A stretch of DNA of 25,654 bases, taken from CAZCSK01 sp964501265. Lineage in GTDB: Bacteria; Actinomycetota; CADDZG01; JAHWKV01. Shown here in pieces: positions 13,496-20,249 of this stretch. Position 1 is the first letter of the stretch. Each line of letters begins with the position of its first letter. A program made the translations under genes and the position numbers. The notes below the pieces were generated by a model. The model was not told the DNA's origin and did not search any database. It saw only the letters and a list, made by a program, of their open reading frames with translations. Location of the stretch: NCBI GenBank assembly GCA_964501265.1, contig CAZCSK010000035.1, positions 1 through 25,654 of the forward strand, given 5' to 3'.

Positions 13496-13575
13496 GCGCG
13501 ACCCCCGTCCCTCGTAGCCCGTCGCGCCGAAGGGGGTCGCGCCTCCGACGTTTCAACGCGGTTGGGGGTCGCGCC
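13496..13575 (-). repeat. Inverted and direct GC-rich repeats between two minus-strand genes
   Basis: GCGCGACCCCC (13496-13506) is complementary to GGGGGTCGCGC (13532-13542), an 11-bp stem. A second GGGGGTCGCGCC (13564-13575) can replace the first partner. On the minus strand the element follows the histone-like gene and precedes the patatin gene, with no T-run, so it may be an RNA-stabilising or read-through-limiting structure. The rest of 13355-13583 shows nothing recognisable. Confidence 0.5.
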
Positions 13576-13583
13576 TTCCCGTT

Positions 13584-13904
13584 TCAGCGTTTGGGTTTCG
13601 CGGGGCGGGCTGCCGTCTTCTTCTTCGCCGCCGATTTGGGCTTTGGCTTCGGCTTGGGCTTGGTGTCTCCCAATTGCTTGGCAGCTGACCGTGCAGCATC
13701 CAGGGCCACCTTTGCCGCCGCGGCAATGGCCTTGACAGCTTCGCGCGCCTCCTTGCGGGCCACTTGAACTTCCTTGGACTTGGCGATCTGAAGCCCGGTC
13801 GAACGTGCCACTTTAGACGCCCTGTCGGCCGCCTTGCGAAGACTGAGCGCTGCGTCTTTGACGAGCTTCTGCGTATCCTTCAAAGCCTTTTTCTGATTGA
13901 CCAT
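13584..13904 (-). CDS. Lys/Ala-rich helical protein with histone H1-like tail
   Basis: The 106-residue product starts at ATG 13904, preceded by AAAGGAGG, the best ribosome binding site in the window; the longer frame upstream overlaps the zinc-ribbon gene. Residues 1-75 are predicted helical, Ala/Lys-rich and nearly coiled-coil-like (ARKEAREAVKAIAAAAKVAL). The tail is KPKPKPKPKSAAKKK and similar repeats, as in histone H1-like and AlgP-like DNA-binding proteins. A phasin-like surface protein is another possibility for the helical part. It is last in an operon with ParA, so nucleoid binding is a reasonable inference, not shown. Confidence 0.75.
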   Translation of the reverse strand: MVNQKKALKDTQKLVKDAALSLRKAADRASKVARSTGLQIAKSKEVQVARKEAREAVKAIAAAAKVALDAARSAAKQLGDTKPKPKPKPKSAAKKKTAARPAKPKR

Positions 13905-13915
13905 CGTTTCCTCCT

Positions 13916-14152
13916 TTATGTGAGGTTGATTTTGACCCATCTGCGATGCCTGCACGCGGGGCACTTGAGCCACGTGTGGTGATACTTAAGCGGGACGGTG
14001 AAGTTGAAGGGCAAAGCGAGTTTCAAAAGCCCCGACGCGCTCACTTGAGAGTGATTCCCACACCCGGAGCATTCAATCCGAAAGGGACCTTCATGGCGGG
14101 GACGCCCGGAAAAGAGGGCCGCCTTACCTTCGGTATCAAGCGCGCGCGTCAC
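13916..14152 (-). CDS. Small zinc-ribbon protein following ParA
   Basis: The 78-residue product has two cysteine pairs, CSGCG (residues 29-33) and CPACRHRRW (64-72), separated by a hydrophobic, basic stretch (LLKLALPFNFTVPLKYHHTW) that is too polar for a sure membrane helix. I recognise no named family. GTG 14152 overlaps the ParA stop (GTGA), so it is translationally coupled to ParA. The gap to the histone-like gene is 11 nt. Confidence 0.7.
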   Translation of the reverse strand: MTRALDTEGKAALFSGRPRHEGPFRIECSGCGNHSQVSASGLLKLALPFNFTVPLKYHHTWLKCPACRHRRWVKINLT

Positions 14153-14895
14153 ATCAGTTCTCCGGCGATTTTACGATAGGCTTCGGCCCCCGCATGCTTG
14201 GGAGCAATATCCAGAAGCGACCTTCCCTTCAAGGGCGCCTCCGCGAATCTTATCGACTTGGCAATTGGCGGCTCGAACACCGGTATCGCCCATCGGCGCG
14301 CCACCTCGTCCAAAACATCCCTCGAATGTCTCACTCTTGCGTCAAACATTGTAGGTAGTATCCCCCGGATCTTCAGATGCCGGTTCGTGTACCGACGGAC
14401 GTCGTTGATCGTGTCGATCAACTGGGCAACGCCGCGCTGCGATAGCGCCTCACACTGGAACGGAATGATCACCTCGTTCGCGGCGGTGAGAGCGTTGATC
14501 GTCAAGACGCCCAACGACGGGGGGCAGTCGATCAAGATCGCATCGTAGTCGGATGCAACTTCTTCGAGGATGCGTGCAAGTTCATATTCCCGGCCCGTCC
14601 GAGTGAAGAGATGAACTTCCGATCCGGCGAGCTCAATGTTTGAAGGCGCAACGGCCAGACTTCCTGCATCGAGTATCACCTTGACAAGCGGGACGCGGCC
14701 GAGAAAAACATCGTGAATCGTAGCTTCAAGTGAATCTGGATCGAGCCCCAATGAAAAAGTCAGACTACCTTGGGGGTCGAGATCCACAAGCAGTATCCGA
14801 AATCCCTGCTCGGCCATGGCTACCCCGATACTCACTACCGATGTAGTTTTGGCAACTCCGCCTTTCTGATTGGCGAATGCAATGATCCGTGCCAC
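14149..14895 (-). CDS. parA: ParA/Soj family ATPase, without adjacent ParB
   Basis: The 248-residue protein has the deviant Walker A KGGVAKTT (11-18), Walker A' LLVDLDPQGS (35-44) and Walker B AILIDCPPSLG, making it a complete MinD/ParA-type ATPase of the short (chromosomal Soj) form, with no N-terminal helix-turn-helix. Such ATPases bind DNA non-specifically as ATP dimers and position cargo. No parB or parS-like site is seen, so this is an orphan ParA, one that may position something other than the origin. It starts 3 nt after the YbjN gene and overlaps the next gene, so it is firmly inside the operon. Confidence 0.93.
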   Translation of the reverse strand: MARIIAFANQKGGVAKTTSVVSIGVAMAEQGFRILLVDLDPQGSLTFSLGLDPDSLEATIHDVFLGRVPLVKVILDAGSLAVAPSNIELAGSEVHLFTRTGREYELARILEEVASDYDAILIDCPPSLGVLTINALTAANEVIIPFQCEALSQRGVAQLIDTINDVRRYTNRHLKIRGILPTMFDARVRHSRDVLDEVARRWAIPVFEPPIAKSIRFAEAPLKGRSLLDIAPKHAGAEAYRKIAGELM

Positions 14896-14898
14896 TGG

Positions 14899-15342
14899 TT
14901 ACTCCTCAGGAACGGGCTTACCCTCGCGCATGGCTTGCAGCGTCTTCGGAAAGCCGATTTCCAGAAAGTCCCTGAAATTCAAGTCCTGATATTCGAGGAC
15001 GCTGCCGATCAACCGATCGATCTCTTGTTCATCACAACAAGCAAGCGGAGTCTGGCCGACGAGGTGTATGGCCCCCTCCTCGTCGCACGCGAATCGAATG
15101 TACTGTCGCAAGTTGCGCTGAAGGATCCACTTGTAGGCTTTGGCCTGACATTCAAGCTCGGGGGCCTTTATGAAATAGGACTCCACTTGCAAAGTGCGGT
15201 CGCCGACCCGCATGATCAACGAAATCCCCTTCTTATTCTCACCGTCCATCCGGATGTACCAAGAGTCGTCGCCCTCGGGCTCCCAGTCGATTTCGTGGTC
15301 CTTGAGGTAACGCTCGATAGTCGTGCGAACTTCGTGGCTCAT
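14899..15342 (-). CDS. YbjN domain-containing protein
   Basis: The 147-residue product shows the YbjN pattern: an N-terminal helix (TTIERYLKDHEI), strands with SWYIRMDGENKKGISLIMRV and TLQVESYFIKAPE, and a helical C-terminus. These proteins resemble type III secretion chaperones in fold and are thought to be regulators or adaptors; no enzymatic residues are expected. ATG 15342 overlaps the stop of the DUF5319 gene (ATGA), so the two are co-translated. It sits between DUF5319 and ParA. Confidence 0.78.
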   Translation of the reverse strand: MSHEVRTTIERYLKDHEIDWEPEGDDSWYIRMDGENKKGISLIMRVGDRTLQVESYFIKAPELECQAKAYKWILQRNLRQYIRFACDEEGAIHLVGQTPLACCDEQEIDRLIGSVLEYQDLNFRDFLEIGFPKTLQAMREGKPVPEE

Positions 15343-15917
15343 CCGTCTTCGGGGTTAGGCAAGGGATCGGTAGACCCGAGCACAGGAGGGTCGAAGCCGG
15401 ATTGTTCCATCAATTCCGCGATTTGCTCCGAGGTCCATCCGCGCCGTTTCAATTGAAACAGAAGATTAACGGGGGCCAAGTCTCTGCCGCAAGTCGGACA
15501 GTATGACCATCGGTATCCACCCTCGGGTAGCGTCGCCCCGCACCAGCCACAGTCGTCTCCGGACGCTCTCTGGCTGGGCTCCATGTCGTATCCGTCAAGA
15601 AATCCGCGAGCGTAGTCCCAGCCCACGTATTCGTCGGGGTCGGGCTCGAAGGCCGGCTCGTGCACCGGAGTTCGCCCGCTGCTCAGGATCTCCTCGAGAT
15701 TGCCCACAAGAAGGTCCCAAGCCAAGTAATGGTCGTCCTCGCAGTCGGGACACCAGACGACAACTCCCCGGATTCCCTTAGAAGCAAGGACAACCTTGAG
15801 AGTCTTTACATCGACGAGATCCTGGCGAATCGCCCGCCGCTCCCCTTCGCCGATAGGCGCCAAATCGAGGTCGTCATCCTCGAACCCGCCTTCGTCGATA
15901 TGCTCTTCGTAGGCCAT
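15339..15917 (-). CDS. DUF5319 domain protein with C-terminal zinc ribbon
   Basis: Residues 1-110 match my recollection of DUF5319, an actinobacterial family of unknown function: an acidic start, ASKGIRGVVVWCPDCEDDHY, WDLLVGNLEEILSSGRTPVHEPA and PDEYVGWDYARGFLDGY. The last 75 residues add a second zinc ribbon (CGWCGATL...YCPTCGRD) and a short helical segment (KRRGWTSEQIAELMEQ). At 192 residues it is longer than the roughly 120 usual for the family. It is the first gene of a five-gene operon (YbjN, ParA, zinc ribbon, histone-like). ATG 15917 lies 6 nt after a TAGGAT -10 box, so it is probably leaderless. Confidence 0.82.
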   Translation of the reverse strand: MAYEEHIDEGGFEDDDLDLAPIGEGERRAIRQDLVDVKTLKVVLASKGIRGVVVWCPDCEDDHYLAWDLLVGNLEEILSSGRTPVHEPAFEPDPDEYVGWDYARGFLDGYDMEPSQRASGDDCGWCGATLPEGGYRWSYCPTCGRDLAPVNLLFQLKRRGWTSEQIAELMEQSGFDPPVLGSTDPLPNPEDG

Positions 15918-15954
15918 CGCACTATCCTACTCCGCACCAACCAAGGAGGATCCC
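15918..15954. promoter_or_regulatory. Divergent promoter with overlapping -10 boxes (DUF5319 / DUF3107)
   Basis: TATCCTA (15923-15929) reads TATCCT on the plus strand and TAGGAT on the minus strand. The minus box is 6 nt from ATG 15917 (leaderless). The plus box would start transcription near 15935 and give a short leader carrying AAGGAGG (15943-15949) before the CTG start of the DUF3107 gene. Confidence 0.5.
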
Positions 15955-16185
15955 CTGACACATATCAGAATCGGAATCGTGGAATCGGCACGAGAAGTCG
16001 CCGTTGAAGTGGACGAAGTAAACCCAGACTTGATGAAGAAACTCGAAGCGGCCCTCGCCGGCGAGGGAGGCGTCCTTTGGCTCACGGACCGCAAGGGCCG
16101 GCAAACCGGTGTCAACCCGGCCAGGATCGCCTACATAGAGATCGATCCAACCATGTCGACAAGCGGCGCTGGATTTGCGCCATAA
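15955..16185 (+). CDS. DUF3107 family protein, CTG start
   Basis: The first standard start, GTG 15979, cuts off the first strand of the family. The frame upstream reads THIRIGI before it, matching the DUF3107 N-terminus (short, then RIGIV...). CTG 15955 lies 5 nt after AGGAGG (15944-15949), an ideal spacing, so CTG is the likely start, giving 76 residues, the normal family length. The C-terminal half, GGVLWLTDRKGRQTG followed by ARIAYIEID, is the family hallmark. DUF3107 proteins are small actinobacterial proteins of unknown role. It is divergent from DUF5319, and the PPOX gene follows 9 nt after its stop. Confidence 0.82.
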   Translation: MTHIRIGIVESAREVAVEVDEVNPDLMKKLEAALAGEGGVLWLTDRKGRQTGVNPARIAYIEIDPTMSTSGAGFAP

Positions 16186-16188
16186 TCT
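16183..16188 (+). promoter_or_regulatory. -10 box TAATCT before the PPOX gene
   Basis: TAATCT overlaps the DUF3107 stop codon and lies 6 nt before ATG 16195, the same leaderless spacing as at thyX and DUF5319. It suggests the PPOX gene has its own promoter in addition to read-through. Confidence 0.35.
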
Positions 16189-16194
16189 GTAACG

Positions 16195-16617
16195 ATGGCC
16201 GCCCCTCCAGAGAACTTCGCATCGCTCCTCCGAGCTCGCCGGGGATACCTCGCGACGATCAGCCCCGAAGGCGCCCCCCATCTGTTACCGGTTTGCTTTA
16301 CATGGGCCGGTGAGGTGATTTGGACAGCCATCGACGGCAAGCCCAAGAGCACCCAAGAGCTGCAGAGGATCAAAGATATTGGGGCCAATCCCAACATCTG
16401 CTTCACTGTGGATAGGTGGGACGAAGATTGGTCTCGGCTCGCGTGGTTGCAGGCCCGAGGAACGGCATCGGTCCTTGTTCGAGGGCCCGAGGTCGACAAG
16501 GCCAGAGCGGCGCTCACAAGCAAATACGCGCAGTATGCCGACACTCCGCTGGAGGGTCCGGTCATAAGAATCGACGTGGAGCGATGGGTGGGTTGGGAAC
16601 CGCAAACGGCGGACTAG
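16195..16617 (+). CDS. PPOX-class F420-dependent oxidoreductase-like protein (TIGR03668 type)
   Basis: The 140-residue product has the split-barrel FMN/F420-binding fold: RRGYLATISPEGAPHLLPVCFTW (first strands), EVIWTAIDGKPKS with a Lys for phosphate binding, RIKDIGANPNICFTVDRW and WLQARGTASVL. The DEDWSRLAWLQARG region is typical of the Rv0121-like subfamily, which binds F420 rather than FMN in characterised relatives. Substrate is unknown. Its stop overlaps by 3 bases the stop of the convergent yqeY gene. Confidence 0.8.
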   Translation: MAAPPENFASLLRARRGYLATISPEGAPHLLPVCFTWAGEVIWTAIDGKPKSTQELQRIKDIGANPNICFTVDRWDEDWSRLAWLQARGTASVLVRGPEVDKARAALTSKYAQYADTPLEGPVIRIDVERWVGWEPQTAD

Positions 16618-17075
16618 CTTTTCTGGTTAAGTTTCTCGCGTACCAAATCTGAAAGGCTCTTTCCGTCGGCGCGCCCCGCTATTCTCGGCATAAGCGCTTT
16701 CATCACGAGTCCCATTTGAGCAGGCGATGTTGCGCCCGAAGTGGCAATTGCTTCATCCACCAAAGGACCGAGCTCTTCGATCGATAATTGAACCGGCAGC
16801 CACTCGCGGAGTATGTCGGCTTCGAGCCGCTCGGTCTCCGCCCTGTCAGTGTGCCCGCCGTCAGAAAATGCCTTGGCGGCCTCTTCGCGCCGGCGCACCT
16901 GGCTTGCGACTATCGTGACGGACTCTTCATCGGACAGTTCGGCCATTTTCGCAACGGCAGCGTTCTTCAGGGCTGCCGAAAGCAGACGCAGAGTCTCCAG
17001 ACGCAATTTGTCACCCGATTTCATAGCGGCCTGAATCTGGGCCGACATTGCCGCGGAGTTAAGAGATCCCCCCAT
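16614..17075 (-). CDS. yqeY: GatB/YqeY domain-containing protein
   Basis: The product has the YqeY fold: MKSGDKLRLETLRLLSAALKN, RREEAAKAFSDGGHTDRAETERLEADIL, EWLPVQLSIEEL and ATSGATSPAQMGLVMKALMPRIAGRADGKSLSDLVREKL. It resembles the tail domain of GatB and is thought to bind RNA or tRNA; its exact role is unknown. ATG 17075 gives 153 residues, but a 7-bp hairpin ends 3 nt before it and it has no ribosome binding site. ATG 17048 (MSAQIQAAMK, 144 residues) begins where the family normally does and may be the true start. Confidence 0.88.
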   Translation of the reverse strand: MGGSLNSAAMSAQIQAAMKSGDKLRLETLRLLSAALKNAAVAKMAELSDEESVTIVASQVRRREEAAKAFSDGGHTDRAETERLEADILREWLPVQLSIEELGPLVDEAIATSGATSPAQMGLVMKALMPRIAGRADGKSLSDLVREKLNQKS

Positions 17076-17078
17076 ACC

Positions 17079-17100
17079 TAGTGCCCAGCCCGAGGCACTA
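17079..17100. terminator. Hairpin between the receiver gene and yqeY
   Basis: TAGTGCC (17079-17085) and GGCACTA (17094-17100) form a perfect 7-bp stem with an 8-nt loop, directly after the receiver gene stop on the minus strand. There is no T-run, so termination would be partial at most. Confidence 0.4.
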
Positions 17101-17101
17101 T

Positions 17102-17470
17102 CTAAAGGCCAATCAGATCGGTCACGCGATCGAGAAACTTGGTGGGATGAAACGGTTTCGCGAAGACATTCTCTATTCCAAGCTGTTCCTCCATCCGCTC
17201 GACGGCCTCATGCTTTCCTGTGACGACGACAACGGGTATGCGCGCAAGTCGGCTGTCCATTTTCATCTGGCGAAGAACCTCTTCACCGTCCAGGTTGGGC
17301 ATCATCAAGTCCAATATGACGAGCTGAGGGATAAGAGCCTGAATCTTTTCGAGCGCCTCGTCTCCATCTAGAGCCCTCACAACTTCGCAGCCTTCGACTT
17401 CGAGAAGGACCTGGTACAGGTCCTGGGCCGATACGTCGTCCTCCACGACGAGGATGGTTGCTGATGGCAT
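17102..17470 (-). CDS. Stand-alone response regulator receiver domain protein
   Basis: The 122-residue product is a single CheY-like receiver. Acidic pocket E10/D11/D12 (VVEDD), phosphoacceptor D54 (ILDLMMPN), T84 (VVTG) and K105 (FAKPF) are all present, so it should be phosphorylatable. There is no output domain and no histidine kinase in the window. It could act as a diffusible regulator through protein binding, like CheY or DivK. A possible -10, TAACGT, lies 9 nt before ATG 17470 on the minus strand. Confidence 0.93.
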   Translation of the reverse strand: MPSATILVVEDDVSAQDLYQVLLEVEGCEVVRALDGDEALEKIQALIPQLVILDLMMPNLDGEEVLRQMKMDSRLARIPVVVVTGKHEAVERMEEQLGIENVFAKPFHPTKFLDRVTDLIGL

Positions 17471-17605
17471 ATGCCGCCTACGTTACTTGTTACGGGGCCC
17501 GGGAGTCAAAGATGACTGCGCAAACCCGGCTCTTGGATCTCGCGATAGAAGAAGTTCAGATCGAAGACGTTGTGCGCCACATATACACCGGAAGGGACCC
17601 GCTGG

Positions 17606-17634
17606 TATAACGTTTCTCTAGTAATCAAGGAGGA
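17606..17634 (+). promoter_or_regulatory. Promoter and RBS of the zinc-ribbon/DUF4190 gene
   Basis: TATAAC (17606-17611) is a -10 candidate; transcription would start near 17619. AAGGAGG (17628-17634) precedes ATG 17641 by 6 nt. Between this and the receiver gene (17471-17605) I see no further coding content. Confidence 0.45.
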
Positions 17635-17640
17635 AGTGCC

Positions 17641-18147
17641 ATGGGAACGTGCACAAACTGTGGAACTGAAATCAAGGAGGGCGCACGGATCTGTCACTCT
17701 TGCGGCAGTCCATACTCCCCACAACAGCAATCGCCACAACAACAAGCATCGCCCCAGCAAGCATCTCCCCAGCAAGCGGGGCCAACGGGACAACCCGCTG
17801 CCCCCCTTCAACAACCTCCTGCCGGTCCAACCACGTGGCAGACGCCCCAGAGTTTTGGGCCCGGCGGAGCCGCGAGAGCGGTGCCGACCGATGGACAGGC
17901 AATTGCGTCTTTGGTTTGCGGAATCCTTGGAATCTTTTTCGTACCCATCATTCTCCCCATCGTGGCGATCGTCTTGGGCAAGACTTCCATGAATCGAATC
18001 AAAGCAAGCGAAGGAGCCCTTCAGGGCCATCAAATCGCCATGGCCGGGTTCATCGTAGGCATCGTTGGAGTGGTTCTCGGAGTGATCTTTATTGGTTTAT
18101 TTGTGCTTTTTATGGGTGCCCTCTTTACTTCCGGAGGCGGGTTCTAG
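17641..18147 (+). CDS. Zinc-ribbon plus DUF4190 membrane protein
   Basis: The 168-residue product has three parts: an N-terminal zinc ribbon (CTNCG at 4-8, CHSCG at 18-22), a Gln/Pro/Ser-rich linker (25-75) and a C-terminal DUF4190 module with two helices (GQAIASLVCGILGIFFVPII at about 85-104, and 130-160) around GKTSMNRIKASEG. The cytosolic ribbon may bind a partner. The role is unknown; such proteins often accompany other integral membrane proteins, and here the next gene starts immediately after the stop. Confidence 0.8.
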   Translation: MGTCTNCGTEIKEGARICHSCGSPYSPQQQSPQQQASPQQASPQQAGPTGQPAAPLQQPPAGPTTWQTPQSFGPGGAARAVPTDGQAIASLVCGILGIFFVPIILPIVAIVLGKTSMNRIKASEGALQGHQIAMAGFIVGIVGVVLGVIFIGLFVLFMGALFTSGGGF

Positions 18148-19266
18148 TTGACCGCGCGGTCCTGGCACAGCGTTACCGCCATCGGCAACACTTTCCGCGA
18201 CCTCAAGGGTCACGCGCCCACCTCGCTTTTCACGGCGGCGATTCTGCTGTCGCCTCTGCTAATCACCTCTACCTTCGTGGGTGTCACCGGCAATCCTTTT
18301 GTCCAGTTCGTGAACGCGTTGGTCGGTTTCCTGGCCGGCATTTGGCTTGCATTTGCCATGACTCTGGCGACAAAGATGTATGCCACCGGTGAAGACCCCG
18401 GAGTTGGAGGACTGCTCGACCGCTCGGGAACTCGCAGGCTCTTCAGTTTCATGGGGACCAACCTCCTGGTTGGGTTGTTGATCGGAGCGGTGGTGGCCGT
18501 GGTCGTAGTAGTGATGGCTGGCGCAAGCTTCGTGGCCATTGGCAGTCCTCTTGTTAATGGTCAGCTCCAAAGGTATGAGTCGCCTGGCCTGTTCCTATTT
18601 GCGCTTCTGGCTTTGATCGTTGGGCTCATTTTGGCGATCGTGCTGGCCCTATTCCTTTACCTTCGATACGGTTTGGCCGGTCCCGTCAACGCTCTCGAAG
18701 AGCAAACCCCCCGGATGAGCCTCACGCGGAGCAAGAACATCACCGAAGGCAGCCGGCTCGATTTCTTCGTTTTGCTGTTGATGCTCGCTGGGATCTATTT
18801 CGTGATTTCCCTCGTGTTGAACGGGCCGGCGATGATCCTCAATTTTCGGGCAACTGGATTCGCGAGTACCGGGGTCGGCGCCAACTTCGGCTCCGGCGGC
18901 CCTTCGTCTTTCTTCCCCACCGCTCTCAAGCCCAATATTCTGAGCCCGGCCGGCTCGGTGGTGGCCGCGATTTCAACTTATCTCACCAGCATCGTCGGGG
19001 GCGTCCTTTCGGCTTCGGCCCTCACGAACTTCTACCTGGGAATTCGAGGTGAAGAAGTCATTGCCGGCAGCTCGCCAAGGTCCTGGTCGCCCGAGCCAAG
19101 TCCGTTCCCCCCGAGCGGGCCAGCCACTCCCACATGGAATCCGAGCTCGCCGCAACCTCCCGAGCCACCACGCGCCGAACCGCCCGGATCGTCGGCCGAG
19201 CACCATTCCGATACCAATGGCCGTCAGTGGTCTTGGGGTCTCCCCAAGAAGGAAGGCGACGATTAA
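18148..19266 (+). CDS. Polytopic membrane protein with Pro-rich C-terminal tail
   Basis: The 372-residue product begins at TTG directly after the previous TAG, so translation is coupled to the DUF4190 gene. About six hydrophobic segments are seen (near 27-46, 50-75, 103-127, 147-175, 206-228, 262-288) with a loop carrying RSGTRRLFSFMG and a conserved-looking RYGLAGPVNALEEQ, reminiscent of bacterial membrane proteins with DUF7847- or GlpQ-membrane-domain-like repeats. The last 70 residues are a Pro/Ser-rich cytosolic tail. I cannot name the family with confidence. It precedes the ABC exporter genes by 50 nt. Confidence 0.72.
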   Translation: MTARSWHSVTAIGNTFRDLKGHAPTSLFTAAILLSPLLITSTFVGVTGNPFVQFVNALVGFLAGIWLAFAMTLATKMYATGEDPGVGGLLDRSGTRRLFSFMGTNLLVGLLIGAVVAVVVVVMAGASFVAIGSPLVNGQLQRYESPGLFLFALLALIVGLILAIVLALFLYLRYGLAGPVNALEEQTPRMSLTRSKNITEGSRLDFFVLLLMLAGIYFVISLVLNGPAMILNFRATGFASTGVGANFGSGGPSSFFPTALKPNILSPAGSVVAAISTYLTSIVGGVLSASALTNFYLGIRGEEVIAGSSPRSWSPEPSPFPPSGPATPTWNPSSPQPPEPPRAEPPGSSAEHHSDTNGRQWSWGLPKKEGDD

Positions 19267-19300
19267 CGGCGGAACGACGGGCTCCCCTTAACCCCGAAGT

Positions 19301-19306
19301 TACAAT
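19301..19306 (+). promoter_or_regulatory. -10 box TACAAT before the ABC operon
   Basis: TACAAT lies 10 nt before ATG 19317, giving a predicted leader of about 4 nt and no room for a Shine-Dalgarno. The ABC operon therefore probably has its own near-leaderless transcript. Confidence 0.45.
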
Positions 19307-19316
19307 CGTTAGTTCC

Positions 19317-20249
19317 ATGTCCGATTCCACAGCCGTCATAGTCGCGCGCTCCCTAACCAAGAAGTTCGGTGATTTCACTGCCGTAGACGCCATTGACTTC
19401 GAGGTTGAGCCTGGTGAGGCGTTTGGTTTCTTGGGGCCCAACGGCGCCGGCAAGACATCGACGATGAAAATGATCGGTTGCGTTTCACCCGTAACATCTG
19501 GCGAACTGCAAGTCATCGGGATGGACCCTCGTACGCAAGGGGCCAACATCAAATCGCTGCTCGGCGTCGTCCCCCAATTGGACAACCTCGACCTCGAATT
19601 GACGGTGCAGGAGAACCTCGAAATGTACGCCCGGTATTTCAGAATCGATCGGCAAACGGCGCGCGATCGAGCAACCGAACTCCTTGAGTTCGTTCAGTTG
19701 ACGGAGAAGGCCGCTAGCACCGTCGAAGCGCTCTCGGGTGGGATGAAGCGACGGCTAACCATCGCCCGCGCGCTCATTAACGAACCATGGCTTCTGTTAC
19801 TCGACGAACCAACGACAGGGCTTGACCCACAGGCTCGGCACCTGCTTTGGGATCGTCTTTATCGGCTCAAACAGCGTGGCGTCACCCTGGTCATCACAAC
19901 TCACTACATGGACGAAGCCGAGCAACTATGCGACCGGCTTGTGATCATGGACAAGGCCAAGATCGTCGCCGTTGGCACCCCTCGAGAATTGATCGCCCGC
20001 CACGTCACGCCGGAAGTTCTGGAGTTGCGGGTAAGCGACCAGGTGAGAGCCGCCCTAGATGGGCAGTTAGAGGGACTTGCCGATCGCGTGGAGAGTCTCC
20101 CAGACCGGTTGCTCTTGTACACCTCCCACGGAGAACGGGCGCTTTCCACCCTTGAACTTGCGGGCATCCATCCAGAGAGCGCACTGGTTCGCCGCGCCAC
20201 CCTCGAGGATGTGTTCCTCACTTTGACCGGCCGCTCTCTGGTCGAATGA
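19317..20249 (+). CDS. ABC transporter ATP-binding protein (NodI/DrrA-like)
   Basis: The 310-residue product has Walker A GPNGAGKT (40-47), the Q-loop Q87, signature LSGGM (139-143), Walker B LLLLDEP (D163/E164), TTGLDPQAR and the H-loop ITTHYM. It belongs to the DrrA/NodI/CcmA-type exporters, with a C-terminal extension ending in LEDVFLTLTGRSL, the family's usual end. The frame is open upstream to 19134, but that part lies antisense-free inside the preceding gene in another frame, so ATG 19317 after the -10 box is used. It overlaps the next gene by ATGA. Confidence 0.93.
   Translation: MSDSTAVIVARSLTKKFGDFTAVDAIDFEVEPGEAFGFLGPNGAGKTSTMKMIGCVSPVTSGELQVIGMDPRTQGANIKSLLGVVPQLDNLDLELTVQENLEMYARYFRIDRQTARDRATELLEFVQLTEKAASTVEALSGGMKRRLTIARALINEPWLLLLDEPTTGLDPQARHLLWDRLYRLKQRGVTLVITTHYMDEAEQLCDRLVIMDKAKIVAVGTPRELIARHVTPEVLELRVSDQVRAALDGQLEGLADRVESLPDRLLLYTSHGERALSTLELAGIHPESALVRRATLEDVFLTLTGRSLVE

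Noticed and set aside
17506..18033. 175-codon minus-strand frame over the zinc-ribbon/DUF4190 gene
   Set aside because: It is antisense to a gene with clear zinc-ribbon and membrane features and its composition (Arg, Gly, Leu, Trp) is that of a shadow frame.
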